DNA from: Micromonospora_J zhanjiangensis
GTDB lineage: Bacteria; Actinomycetota; Actinomycetes; Mycobacteriales; Micromonosporaceae
Direction: 5' to 3'
Assembly: GCF_042650605.1 (NCBI RefSeq)
Contig: NZ_JBHSBN010000038.1
Span: 1-41,598, forward strand
Length of the DNA: 41,598 nt
The notes under the pieces were generated by a model. It made no database searches, had not been told where the DNA came from, and saw only the letters and a program-made list of their open reading frames with translations. The position numbers were made by a program, and so were the translations under genes. Every line of letters begins with the position of its first letter. Positions within the stretch are counted from its first letter, which is position 1. Below, in pieces: positions 1 through 7,930 of the stretch.

Positions 1-2
1 CC

Positions 3-521
3 GGCGGCACCATCACCACCGGCAACCACTTCGACGCCTGGGCCCGCAACGGCATGAGCCTCGGCAGCTTCGACTACATGATCCTGGCCACCGAGGGCTA
101 CCAGAGCAGCGGCAGCTCCAACATCACGGTGGACGGTTCCGCCCCACCGCCCACCACCGCGCCGCCGACCACCGCACCGCCGACCACCGGACCGCCGACG
201 ACCCCGCCGCCGGGCGGTGGCGGTTGCCGCGCGACGTACTCGGTCACCAACAGCTGGGGCGGCGGTTTCCAGGCCAACGTGACCGTCACCAACGGCGGAT
301 CGTCGGCCCTCAACGGGTGGACCGTCCGGCTCACCCTGGCGAACGGGCAGACCATCAGCAGCCTGTGGAACGGCGTGAACACCGGCACCAGCGGGTCGGT
401 GTCGGTGAAGAACGCCGCGTACAACGGCAACATCGCGGCGGGCGGTTCGACGTCGTTCGGGTACACCGGCAACGGTGACGGGTCGCAGACCCCGACCAAC
501 ATCAGCTGCACCAGTCCCTGA
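3..521 (+). CDS. GH11 endo-1,4-beta-xylanase with C-terminal CBM2 (5' partial)
   Basis: Secreted xylanase that cuts beta-1,4 bonds in xylan; only the last ~172 codons are in the window, read in the frame starting at base 3. The first visible residues (GTITTGNHFDAWARNGM, then LGSFDYMILATEGYQSSGSS) are the classic C-terminal end of a GH11 jelly roll, with the ATEGYQSSG strand that carries the acid/base Glu. A Pro/Thr linker of repeated PPTTA/PPTTG units follows (about bases 144-215). The last ~100 residues are a CBM2 cellulose/xylan-binding module: Cys near each end, Trp in NSWGGGFQ, NGWTV and SLWNG, ending in NISCTSP. The start, signal peptide and nucleophile Glu lie upstream of base 1. A strong hairpin follows the stop. 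Confidence 0.93.
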   Translation, partial: GGTITTGNHFDAWARNGMSLGSFDYMILATEGYQSSGSSNITVDGSAPPPTTAPPTTAPPTTGPPTTPPPGGGGCRATYSVTNSWGGGFQANVTVTNGGSSALNGWTVRLTLANGQTISSLWNGVNTGTSGSVSVKNAAYNGNIAAGGSTSFGYTGNGDGSQTPTNISCTSP

Positions 522-541
522 CCGCGGGACCGCACACCCCG

Positions 542-576
542 TCGGGCCGGCCCGGATCCACTCCGGGCCGGCCCGA
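542..576 (+). terminator. Hairpin terminator after the xylanase gene
   Basis: A perfect 15-bp inverted repeat (542-556 and 562-576) with a 5-base loop lies 20 bases after the xylanase stop. There is no T-tract, which is usual for high-GC actinobacteria. It also lies beyond the 3' end of the minus-strand aminotransferase remnant, so it could serve both directions. Confidence 0.75.
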
Positions 577-622
577 GTGGCCAGGACGCCCAGGCCAGGA
601 CGCCGCAATCAGGACGCCGAGG

Positions 623-910
623 TCAGGACGCGGCGGTCAGGTCGCGCAGGCCGGCGAGCAGCCGGTCGACGTGCCCGGTGGTGGTGCCGAGGCCGAGGCT
701 GGCCCGGACCGCGCCGCCTCCGGTCGGCGGCCGGTCCAGCCGGGTGGCCGCCTCGGCGAGCAGCCGGCGGGTGAGCGGGTGGGCGCAGAACAGGCGTACC
801 CGACCGGTACGGGCACCGACCAGAACCGGGCCTCCGGGCCCGACGACACGACCGGCCGCCGCTCCCGGACGGTCGCGCCCGAGCCGACTAGGACATCGAC
901 GTCTGTTGAC
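623..910 (-). pseudogene. C-terminal remnant of a class V (cysteine desulfurase-like) aminotransferase
   Basis: Read on the minus strand, this frame gives about 95 codons between an in-frame TAA (911-913) and the TGA at 623-625. The translation contains GRVRLFCAHPLTRRLL and then GAVRASLGLGTTTGHVDRL. This matches the C-terminal small domain of class V PLP enzymes (active-site-loop Cys in 'FCAHPL', then 'VRASxGLxTTxxxVDRL'). No start codon, PLP-binding Lys domain or N-terminal half is present: the adjoining DNA on the 5' side is the promoter and coding region of the divergent esterase. I read it as a decayed fragment left by a deletion or rearrangement. The assignment rests on motif recognition only. 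Confidence 0.55.
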
Positions 911-984
911 TTAATCCGTAAAGTGTTCCAGGCTGCGGACAGCCCTCCCCACCCGACGAGCGCGCCAGACGACGAGGAGACCCG
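905..984 (+). promoter_or_regulatory. Candidate promoter/operator and RBS of the CE2-like esterase gene
   Basis: An AT-rich island in otherwise GC-rich DNA holds TTGACT (906-911) and an imperfect dyad CTTAATCCGTAAAG (910-923), of the kind bound by a sugar-responsive repressor. A weak CAGGCT lies 17 bases after TTGACT. GACGAGGAG just before the GTG at 985 is a good ribosome binding site and fixes the start. Which regulator binds is unknown. Confidence 0.4.
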
Positions 985-2157
985 GTGAATCATCGACGTG
1001 TTCCGGTAGCCGTCGGCGCGCTCGCCGTGCTGCTGACGGTCGGCGCGGCGGCCGTTCCGGCACCGACCCCGGCGGTCGCGGCCGGCAGCACCGCCGGCAG
1101 CAACCGGGCCAGTACGCCGGCGGTCCGTCCGCCCGCCGGCGTGCTGGCCCAGGTGCACACGGCCGGCCGGGTCAAGGATCTCGGCCCCACGGTCCGGTAC
1201 ACCTGGCCCGGCGTCTACTTCGAGGGCAGGTTCCGCGGCACCGGCGTGGGGCTCGCGCTCGACGACGCGGTCAACGACTACGACGTCCAGGTCGACGGCG
1301 CGACCGTGGCGACCCTGGTCACCCCGGGGCGGACCACCAGATGGATCACCGGCCTGACCCGCGGCACGCACACCGTACGGCTGGTGAAGCGGACCGAGAG
1401 CCCGGCGGTCGCCGGAGCGTTCGGCGGCCTGCGCGCGGTGCCGGGTGGCGCCGTCCTGAGCCCGCCCGCCGCCCGGCATCGGCAGATCGAGTTCATCGGC
1501 GACTCCTACACCGCCGGCTACGGAAACATGTCCACCACGCGCGACTGTTCGGCCATCGGCGGGGTGGACCGCAACAGCGACGCGGACCTCGCCTTCGGCG
1601 CGATCACCGCTCGCCGGCTGGGCGCCGACTACCAGGTCAACGCGAAGTCCGGGTTCGGTGTGGTGCGCAACTACAACGGCGCCCTGCCCGAGGTGGACTA
1701 CCGCACCTACTACGACCGGGTGCTGCAGGAGGTGAGTCCCGAGCCGTGGCGGCGGCCGGCCGGCTGGCGCCCGCAACTGGTGGTGGTGGGCCTGGGCATC
1801 AACGACTTCTCGACCCCGCTGCACGCCGGCGAGCGGTGGGCGACCACGGACCAGTTGGTCGCCGACTACACGACGTCCTACCTGGGCTTCGTCGCCAAAC
1901 TCCGGGCCCGGTACGGTCCGCGCACGACGATCGTGCTCAGCGCCACCGCCGTCGGGGACAGCCCGGTGTTCGCCGACGCCGTCCGGCGGGCCGTCCGCGA
2001 GCGCAACGCCCGGGGCGACGACCGGGTCCGGTACTGGTACTACGACGACCCGGGCCTGGACCGGCTCGGCTGTGACTGGCACCCGTCGCTGCACGACCAC
2101 CGGATCATCGCCGACCAGCTCGACAGCTATCTCGCCACGCTCCCTTTGGCCTGGTAG
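985..2157 (+). CDS. Secreted SGNH hydrolase, CE2-like carbohydrate acetyl esterase
   Basis: Probably removes acetyl groups from hemicellulose oligosaccharides outside the cell. The 390-residue protein starts at a GTG preceded by GAGGAG. Residues 1-33 form a Sec signal peptide (RR, Leu/Ala-rich core, AVAA cleavage region). Residues ~50-160 are a beta-rich domain like the N-terminal jelly roll of CE2 esterases. An SGNH domain follows: block I with nucleophile Ser174 in IEFIGDSYTAGYGN, Asn in GLGINDFS, and the C-terminal Asp/His pair around D364 and H366 in GCDWHPSLHDH. Two-domain architecture and length fit CE2, but substrate specificity is inferred. It sits beside a xylanase, which suits a debranching role on acetylated xylan or mannan, and is convergent with the GH42 gene. 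Confidence 0.85.
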   Translation: MNHRRVPVAVGALAVLLTVGAAAVPAPTPAVAAGSTAGSNRASTPAVRPPAGVLAQVHTAGRVKDLGPTVRYTWPGVYFEGRFRGTGVGLALDDAVNDYDVQVDGATVATLVTPGRTTRWITGLTRGTHTVRLVKRTESPAVAGAFGGLRAVPGGAVLSPPAARHRQIEFIGDSYTAGYGNMSTTRDCSAIGGVDRNSDADLAFGAITARRLGADYQVNAKSGFGVVRNYNGALPEVDYRTYYDRVLQEVSPEPWRRPAGWRPQLVVVGLGINDFSTPLHAGERWATTDQLVADYTTSYLGFVAKLRARYGPRTTIVLSATAVGDSPVFADAVRRAVRERNARGDDRVRYWYYDDPGLDRLGCDWHPSLHDHRIIADQLDSYLATLPLAW

Positions 2158-2211
2158 CCGACCGGGTACCACCCCGGCCCGACGCCGACCGGACGAACAC
2201 CGTACCGGCGG

Positions 2212-4338
2212 TCACCTGCTCACTCGGCTGAGCCGGTCCGGCTCGCGGTGGTCACCCGGGCCGCCGGCGTACCCGTTGGTCGGCGCGTCGGTGGTGGTGC
2301 CGGCCGGCGCGCCGGCGGGCCCGGTCTCGGTGTCCCGCAGGACCGCCACGGCCCGGGGCCGCAGGACCGTGCCGGTGCCGTCGATCCGGTGCCCGGGCAC
2401 GCCGGCCAGGTCGAGCGTCCGTCCGGTGCGGTTGATGAGGAACCGGTACGGTCCCCGTACCGCCAGTTCGACCTTGCCGCGCAGCGGGGCCGGCAGTTCG
2501 CTGGACACGCCCGCCCGGTCGGCGAGGTCGGCCAGCACGGCGGTGAGACCGGTGGGTCCGAGCCGGCTGGCGACGTACGCCGCGGAGCCGCGCCCGGTGG
2601 CCCGGCGGGTGACGGCCACCCGGCCGGCCGGTGGGCCGGAGGTGTACCGGGCGAGCACCTCGACCCCCGGGTCGACGACGTCGACCCGGTCGGCCCAGAC
2701 GGTGCCGGTGGTGCCGTTGTCCAGGGCGACCCGCTGCCCGTCGCGCAGCGGCCCGAACTCCTCGATCCGGATGCCCAGCAGGTCCCGCAGCGCGCCCGGA
2801 TAGCCGCCGAGCCAGACGTGGTCGTGTTCGTCGACGACGCCGGAGAAGTAGGTGGTGACGAGGTGTCCCCCGCCGGTGACGTAGTCGCGGAGCCGGTCGG
2901 CGAGGGCGGCGGGCACCACGTGCAGCACCGGGGCCACGAGCAGGTCGTAGCGTTCCAACTCGGCGGTGACCGGCACGACGTCGGCGCGGACGCCGAGGTT
3001 GAGGAACGCGGTGTACCAGTCCAGCGCCTCCCGCCGGTAGCGCAGCCGGTCGGTGGGGTGCGAGTCGTGTTCGGCGACCCACCAGGACTCCCAGTCGAAG
3101 ACGATGGCGGCCCGGGCCGGCCGGCGGTTCGTCCCGGCGATCTCGGCGAGGTCGCGCAGCCGGGCACCGAGTTCGGCCACGGCGCGGAAGACGGCGCTGT
3201 CCGTGCCGGCGTGCGGCACCATGGCGGAGTGGTACTTCTCCGCGCCGGCCGCGGACTGCCGCCACTGGAAGAAGCACACCGCGTCGGCGCCGTGCGCCAC
3301 GTGGGTGAGCGAGTCGCGGGCCATCGCCCCGGCGACCTTCGGTACGTTGACCGGCTGCCAGTTCACCGCGCTGGTGGAGTGCTCCATCAGGTACCAGGGC
3401 CGGCCGCCGGCGATGTTGCCGGTGAGGTTGGCCGAGAAGGACAACTCGTCGAGCGCCTGCGGGCCGGGCACGAGGTAGTGGTCGTTGGCGACGAAGTCCA
3501 CCTCGGCGGCCCAGTCGGCGTAGTGCATGCCGTTCGTCTCGCCCATGACCATGAAGTTGGTGGTGACCGGGACGTCGGGGGTCAGCTCGCGCAGCACCGC
3601 GCGTTCGGCGCGCAGGTGGTCCTTGAGCGCGTCGGAGGAGAACCGCTTGAAGTCCAGCTGCTGGGTCGGGTTCGGGTACGAGGCCGCCAGCCGGGGCGGC
3701 AGGATCTCGGCCCAGTCGCCGTACCCCTGGGCCCAGAAGGTGGTCGCCCAGGCGGTGTTCAGCGCCTCGACGGTGCCGTACCGCGCCCGCAGCCAGCGGC
3801 GGAACGCGGCCGCGGCGTCGTCGGAGTAGTCGTAGGCGTTGTGGCAGCCGAGTTCGTTGTTGACGTGCCAGGCCGCCAGCGCCGGGTGGTCGCCGTACCG
3901 GCCGGCCAGGGCCCGGACCAGCCGCAGGGCGTGCTCCCGGAAGATCGGTGACGTGGGCCGCCAGTGCTGCCGCCCGCCCGGCCAGAGGGTACGTCCCTCG
4001 CGGTCCACCGGCAGGATCTCCGGGTACGCGGTGGTCAGCCACGGCGGCGGCGACGCGGTCGCGGTGGCCAGGTCCACGGCGATCCCGTTGGCGTGCAACA
4101 GATCCATGATCTCGTCGAGCCAGGCGAAGTCCCACGCGTCCGCGCGCGGCTGGATCCGGGCCCAGCTGAAGATCGCCAGCGAGACGATGTTCACGCCGGC
4201 CGCCCGCATCGCCCGGACGTCGTCGTCCCAGACCTCGCGCGGCCACTGTTCGGGGTTGTAGTCGGCGCCGAATCCGAGTCGGGCCCGAGTCGGGTCGGTG
4301 GGCCAGCGCAGCCAGCGGTGACCGTGGTTCTCCTGCAC
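2212..4338 (-). CDS. GH42 beta-galactosidase
   Basis: Cytoplasmic enzyme that removes terminal beta-galactose from short galacto-oligosaccharides. The 708-residue protein (usual GH42 length ~650-700) has no signal peptide. It opens with the GH42 hallmark LGFGADYNPEQWPREVWDDD (residues 21-40). Acid/base Glu162 lies in WHVNNELGCHN, and nucleophile Glu319 in WYLMEHSTSAVNWQP. The beta/alpha barrel (to ~residue 390) is followed by the trimerisation domain and a C-terminal beta domain. The GTG start is chosen because AGGAG lies 5-9 bases upstream. It is the last gene of the minus-strand order permease-permease-binding protein-GH42, separated from the binding protein gene by ~110 bases holding a 13-bp-stem hairpin. 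The context indicates hydrolysis of what the transporter imports. Confidence 0.95.
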   Translation of the reverse strand: MQENHGHRWLRWPTDPTRARLGFGADYNPEQWPREVWDDDVRAMRAAGVNIVSLAIFSWARIQPRADAWDFAWLDEIMDLLHANGIAVDLATATASPPPWLTTAYPEILPVDREGRTLWPGGRQHWRPTSPIFREHALRLVRALAGRYGDHPALAAWHVNNELGCHNAYDYSDDAAAAFRRWLRARYGTVEALNTAWATTFWAQGYGDWAEILPPRLAASYPNPTQQLDFKRFSSDALKDHLRAERAVLRELTPDVPVTTNFMVMGETNGMHYADWAAEVDFVANDHYLVPGPQALDELSFSANLTGNIAGGRPWYLMEHSTSAVNWQPVNVPKVAGAMARDSLTHVAHGADAVCFFQWRQSAAGAEKYHSAMVPHAGTDSAVFRAVAELGARLRDLAEIAGTNRRPARAAIVFDWESWWVAEHDSHPTDRLRYRREALDWYTAFLNLGVRADVVPVTAELERYDLLVAPVLHVVPAALADRLRDYVTGGGHLVTTYFSGVVDEHDHVWLGGYPGALRDLLGIRIEEFGPLRDGQRVALDNGTTGTVWADRVDVVDPGVEVLARYTSGPPAGRVAVTRRATGRGSAAYVASRLGPTGLTAVLADLADRAGVSSELPAPLRGKVELAVRGPYRFLINRTGRTLDLAGVPGHRIDGTGTVLRPRAVAVLRDTETGPAGAPAGTTTDAPTNGYAGGPGDHREPDRLSRVSR

Positions 4339-4403
4339 AACGACTCCTGTTTTCCACGCCTACTGGTGGTTTTCGCGGGTACTGACGAATGCCACCCGCC
4401 GCG

Positions 4404-4437
4404 GCACCGTCCGGCCGTCGGGTCGGCCGGACGGTGC
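4404..4437 (-). terminator. Intercistronic hairpin between binding-protein and GH42 genes
   Basis: A perfect 13-bp inverted repeat (4404-4416 / 4425-4437) with an 8-base loop lies 11 bases after the binding protein stop. Such hairpins after sugar-binding-protein genes often stabilise the upstream mRNA or terminate part of the transcripts, giving more binding protein than enzyme. It may be a full terminator if GH42 has its own promoter in 4339-4400. Confidence 0.6.
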
Positions 4438-4448
4438 GTCCGCGCGGG

Positions 4449-5789
4449 CTACTTGACGGTGAAGCCCTGTTCCTTGCCGTACTTGACCGAGGCCTCCTGC
4501 CAGGCCTTCAGGCCGTCGCTCAGCGAGCCGTTGCCCAGGTACGCCTTGCCGGCGGTGTCACCGAAGACGCTGTTGGCGTAGACCTGGAACGGCAGGTACG
4601 ACCAGCCCGGAACGACCTGTCCGGCGGACGCGGCCAGCACCTCGTTGACCTTCTGCCCGCCGAAGTACGGGAACTCCTTGTTCTTGAAGGCGGGCGCCTC
4701 CAACTGCGCCGCCTTGGCCGGGAAGGCACCGGCGTCGACCCGGGTCTGCGCGCCCTCGTCGACGGTGGCGTACTTCATGAACGCCCAGGCGAGCTTCTTG
4801 TTCGCGGCGGCGTTCATGATCGCCAGGGAGCTGCCGCCGTTCTCCGCGGTGGCCTTGCCGCCCGCCTCCCACTGCGGCATCGGCGCGACCCGCCACTTGC
4901 CCGACCCGGCCGCCGCGCCGGACTCCAGGTTGGCCGGCATCCAGGCGCCGGTGGTCAGCGAGGCGATGGTCCCGTCGGCGAGACCCTTGAACCACTCGTC
5001 GGTCCAGCCGTTGACCGGGGAGAGCAGCTTGCCGTCGATGAGCTTCTGCCAGGTGGTCGCGTACTTCTGGGCGCCGGGGTCGGCGAAGTTGACGCCGACC
5101 GTCGTGCCGTCGACCGTGTACGGCTTGCCGCCGGCCTGCCAGATCATGCTCGTGGTCTGGCCCGGGTCGCCGTTGTCGCTGGTGAGGTAGACCTTCGGGT
5201 CCGCCTTGTGCAGCTTCTCGGCCGCGGCGACGTACGCGTCCCAGGTGGCGGGGACGGCGATGCCGTGCTTGTCGAAGACGTCCTTGTTGTAGAACAGCGC
5301 CATCGGGCCGGAGTCCATCGGCAGGCCGTAGGTGACGCCACCGGACTTGACCCCGTTCCACGGGCCGGGGGTGAACGTGCCGTCCAGCTTGTCGGCGCCG
5401 TACGGCTTGAGGTCGGCCAGCGACTTGGCCAGGGCGAACTGCGGCAGCGCGTAGTACTCGACCTGGGCCACGTCGGGGACGCCGGAGCCGGCCTTGATCG
5501 CGTTCTGCAGGGCGGTGTACTGGTCCTTGTTGGTTCCGGCGTTGACCAGGTTGACCTTGACCTTGGGGTACTTCGCCTGGAAGCCCTCGACCACCTTCTT
5601 CAGGGTCGGCTCCCAGGCCCACACCGTGAGGTTGCCGCCGGCGTCCAGGGCCGCCTGCACGTCGGCCTCGGAGACCGGGCCGGAGGTGTCGCCGGATGCG
5701 TTGTCCGAGCCCGAACCACAGCCGGTGATGACTAACGATGCGCTCAGCGCGACGCCGGCCAGCAGCGCGCGACGACGGATGACCGTCAT
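4449..5789 (-). CDS. Sugar ABC transporter substrate-binding lipoprotein (family 1)
   Basis: Extracytoplasmic binding protein for an oligosaccharide importer. From the chosen ATG (5787-5789, preceded by AGGAAGGAA) the protein is 446 residues. It begins MTVIRRRALLAGVALSAS and ends its signal in a lipobox, VITGC, so it is membrane-anchored by a lipidated Cys near residue 24. The mature part shows family 1 features: NLTVWAWEP near the N-terminus, AGSGVPDVAQVEY, YGLPMDSGPMALFYNKDVF, and TTGAWMPANLESG. In-frame ATGs 14 and 9 codons upstream lack a good RBS. The gene follows the two permease genes. GH42 downstream suggests galacto-oligosaccharides as ligand; this is inference from context. Confidence 0.93.
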   Translation of the reverse strand: MTVIRRRALLAGVALSASLVITGCGSGSDNASGDTSGPVSEADVQAALDAGGNLTVWAWEPTLKKVVEGFQAKYPKVKVNLVNAGTNKDQYTALQNAIKAGSGVPDVAQVEYYALPQFALAKSLADLKPYGADKLDGTFTPGPWNGVKSGGVTYGLPMDSGPMALFYNKDVFDKHGIAVPATWDAYVAAAEKLHKADPKVYLTSDNGDPGQTTSMIWQAGGKPYTVDGTTVGVNFADPGAQKYATTWQKLIDGKLLSPVNGWTDEWFKGLADGTIASLTTGAWMPANLESGAAAGSGKWRVAPMPQWEAGGKATAENGGSSLAIMNAAANKKLAWAFMKYATVDEGAQTRVDAGAFPAKAAQLEAPAFKNKEFPYFGGQKVNEVLAASAGQVVPGWSYLPFQVYANSVFGDTAGKAYLGNGSLSDGLKAWQEASVKYGKEQGFTVK

Positions 5790-5862
5790 GGCCGTTTCCT
5801 TCCTGGGGGTGTTCATGGCGGGGGATCTCATGCGGGTGTGACTCGTGACCGGCGGGCGCCGG

Positions 5863-6792
5863 TCACTCCTTGACGCTTCCGGCGGCCAGACCCGACTGCC
5901 AGTACCGCTGCAGCAGCAGGAAGACCGCGATCAGCGGGATGATGGTGAGCAGCGAGCCGGTGATGACCAGGTTGAAGACCGCCTCGCCGCCCGCGGTCGC
6001 GGCCTGCTTGTTCCACGCGTCGAGGCCCAGCGTCAGCGGGTACCAGTCCGGGTCCTTGAGCATGATCAGCGGCAGGAAGTAGTTGTTCCAGGTGGCCACC
6101 ACGTTGAACAGCAGCACCGTCACGGTGCCCGGGGCCAGCAGCGGCAGGGCGACGGAGAAGAAGGTGCGCAGCTCGCCGGCGCCGTCGACCCGCGCCGACT
6201 CCAGCATCTCGGCCGGGACGGCGTCCCGCGCGAACGTCCACATCAGATAGAGGCCGAACGGTGAGACCAGCGACGGGACGATGATCGCCCAGGGTGTGTT
6301 GGTGAGGCCCAGCCGGGAGAACATCAGGAAGGTGGGCACGGCCAGCGCGGTGCCCGGCACGGCGACGGCGCCGAGGACGACCGCGAACACCGCCCGCCGG
6401 CCCGGGAAGTCGAACTTCGCCAGGCCGTAGCCGGCCAGCGCGGCCAGCAGCGTCGCGCCGCCGGCCCCGACCACCACGTACAGCAGGGTGTTGAGCAGCC
6501 AGCGGGTGTAGGCGCCGTCGGAGTACGTGAAGGTCCGGGCGATGTTGTCGAACAGCGCGAAGTCCCGGTCCAGGCCCAGCCCACGGGAGCGGAACAGGCC
6601 GTCCTGGGTCTTCGTCGCGTTGATCACCAGCCAGACCAACGGCAGCAGCGTGTAGACCAGCACCAGCCCGGTCAGCAGGGTGAGCGGGGCGCTGCGCCGG
6701 CGGGCGCGCGCCGACGGGCGCCGCCGCGGCACCGGCCGGCGGCGACCGGGGGCGGGCCGGTCCGTCGGGCCGGCGAGGGGGGTGGTCACCAT
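5863..6792 (-). CDS. Carbohydrate ABC transporter permease, MalG type
   Basis: Inner-membrane half of the importer, 309 residues with about six transmembrane segments. An Arg/Pro-rich cytoplasmic N-tail is followed by the first membrane helix (LTLLTGLVLVYTLLPLVWLVI). The EAA loop reads ESARVDGAGELRTFFSVALP, the coupling helix that contacts the ATPase. The C-terminus, LLLQRYWQSGLAAGSVKE, is typical of MalG homologues. The frame stays open far upstream, but that part overlaps the partner permease out of frame. The ATG at 6790-6792, 2 bases after the partner's stop, is the natural translationally coupled start. Confidence 0.94.
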   Translation of the reverse strand: MVTTPLAGPTDRPAPGRRRPVPRRRPSARARRRSAPLTLLTGLVLVYTLLPLVWLVINATKTQDGLFRSRGLGLDRDFALFDNIARTFTYSDGAYTRWLLNTLLYVVVGAGGATLLAALAGYGLAKFDFPGRRAVFAVVLGAVAVPGTALAVPTFLMFSRLGLTNTPWAIIVPSLVSPFGLYLMWTFARDAVPAEMLESARVDGAGELRTFFSVALPLLAPGTVTVLLFNVVATWNNYFLPLIMLKDPDWYPLTLGLDAWNKQAATAGGEAVFNLVITGSLLTIIPLIAVFLLLQRYWQSGLAAGSVKE

Positions 6793-6794
6793 GG

Positions 6795-7712
6795 TCAGCC
6801 GGCCTTCCGCGTGCCGCGCAGCTGCACCAGGTACGCGACGATCATGGTGAGCACGCCCATGACGATCGCGACGGTGGCGGCGGTGTTGTACTGCTGCCCG
6901 TTGAACGACAACGAGTAGGCGTACAGGTTGGGGGTGAAGTACGTGGTGATCGAGTTCGGCGCCAGGGTCTTCAGGATGCTCGGCTCGGTGAAGAGCTGGA
7001 AGCTGCCGATGATCGAGAAGATGGTGGCGATGAGCAGCGGACCGCGCAGCGCGGGCAGCTTGATGGCACGGATGATCCGCAGTTGGCCGGCACCGTCGAT
7101 CTCCGCGGCCTCGTACAACGACGGCGGCACCACCCGCAGCGCCGAGTAGAGGATCAGCATGTTGTAGCCGACGAACTCCCAGGTCACGATGTTTCCGATC
7201 GAGGCCAGGATGAGGTCGGCCGAGAGCGGGTCCGGCAGCGCGACGCCGAGGGCCTGGTTGAGGTCGCGGACCAGACCGAAGCGGGTGCCGTACATGAAGC
7301 CCCACATCAGGGTGGCGACGACGGCGGGCACCGCGTACGGCAGGAACACCGCGATGCGGAAGAAGGCGCTGCCGTAGAGCCGGCCACCGTCGATCGCCAG
7401 GGCGATGAGCAGGGCCAGGAACAGCATGATCGGCACCTGTACGGCGAGGAACAGCGCCACCCGGCCGAAGCCCGACCAGAACTGCGGGTCGGTGAGGACG
7501 TCGGCGTAGTTCTGCGCCCCGACGAACGTGGTCCCGCCGATCAGCCGGGTCCGGAACACGCTCAGGTAGAGCGCGTAACCGATCGGCGCGAGGAAGACCA
7601 GCGCGAAGACCGCCACGAACGGACCGACGAACTGCCAGCCGGCCCGGGACCGGCCGGCCCGGGTCGGCGGTCGCCGGCGTGCCATGGCGGTTGCGAGCCC
7701 TGCGGAGGCCAT
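6795..7712 (-). CDS. Carbohydrate ABC transporter permease, MalF type
   Basis: Partner permease of the importer, 305 residues from the chosen ATG at 7710-7712. That start has an excellent RBS (GGAAGGAG, 7 bases upstream). Longer in-frame starts would run through the 16-bp operator at 7741-7756 and are unlikely. The N-tail is Arg-rich, the first membrane helix is FVGPFVAVFALVFLAPIGYALYL, and the EAA loop reads EAAEIDGAGQLRIIRAIKLPAL. It is first in the operon, so the promoter and operator lie just upstream. No ATP-binding subunit is encoded nearby, so a shared MsiK-like ATPase elsewhere is expected. Confidence 0.93.
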   Translation of the reverse strand: MASAGLATAMARRRPPTRAGRSRAGWQFVGPFVAVFALVFLAPIGYALYLSVFRTRLIGGTTFVGAQNYADVLTDPQFWSGFGRVALFLAVQVPIMLFLALLIALAIDGGRLYGSAFFRIAVFLPYAVPAVVATLMWGFMYGTRFGLVRDLNQALGVALPDPLSADLILASIGNIVTWEFVGYNMLILYSALRVVPPSLYEAAEIDGAGQLRIIRAIKLPALRGPLLIATIFSIIGSFQLFTEPSILKTLAPNSITTYFTPNLYAYSLSFNGQQYNTAATVAIVMGVLTMIVAYLVQLRGTRKAG

Positions 7713-7740
7713 CGCTGCGCTCCTTCCGGCGGTGCGAGTC

Positions 7741-7756
7741 ATGTTTACGTAAACAT
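7741..7756. promoter_or_regulatory. LacI-type operator O1 (perfect 16-bp palindrome)
   Basis: ATGTTTACGTAAACAT is a perfect palindrome with the central CG step typical of LacI-family sites. It lies 29 bases upstream of the MalF-type permease start, where repressor binding would block operon transcription. A second copy of the core lies 67 bases away. Confidence 0.85.
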
Positions 7757-7807
7757 TTCCGCCCGGCCGCTGGCCTGCGGAAAGTGCCGACAAGATGACC
7801 GTCCGCA

Positions 7808-7838
7808 ATGTTTACGTAAACTTGGGTTGCGGTATGGT
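7808..7838 (+). promoter_or_regulatory. LacI-type operator O2 overlapping the regulator's own promoter
   Basis: The same core, GTTTACGTAAAC, recurs at 7810-7821 (16-bp site 7808-7823 with one mismatch in the arms). It overlaps a plausible -35 TTTACG (7811-7816), 16 bases before a -10 TATGGT (7833-7838) that reads toward the lacI-type gene. This arrangement predicts that the regulator represses itself as well as the divergent transport operon. Confidence 0.7.
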
Positions 7839-7930
7839 GGCACTCTTCCTCAGGGCCGTCAAGGGCCCACGGGCGTACCGGGGTGGAACCGGCGACGCCG
7901 GGAGCAGGCAGGGAGCAGGCGGGAGCAAGG

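Noticed and set aside
637..2172. Long minus-strand open frame opposite the CE2-like esterase
   Set aside because: Composition is the Arg/Val/Gly-rich pattern of a shadow frame, with no domain, and it is antisense to a well-supported gene. Only the different minus-strand frame at 623-910 shows real protein motifs.
7713..7808. Upstream starts for the MalF-type permease
   Set aside because: They would translate through the perfect operator palindrome and lack a good RBS, while ATG 7712 has GGAAGGAG at ideal distance.
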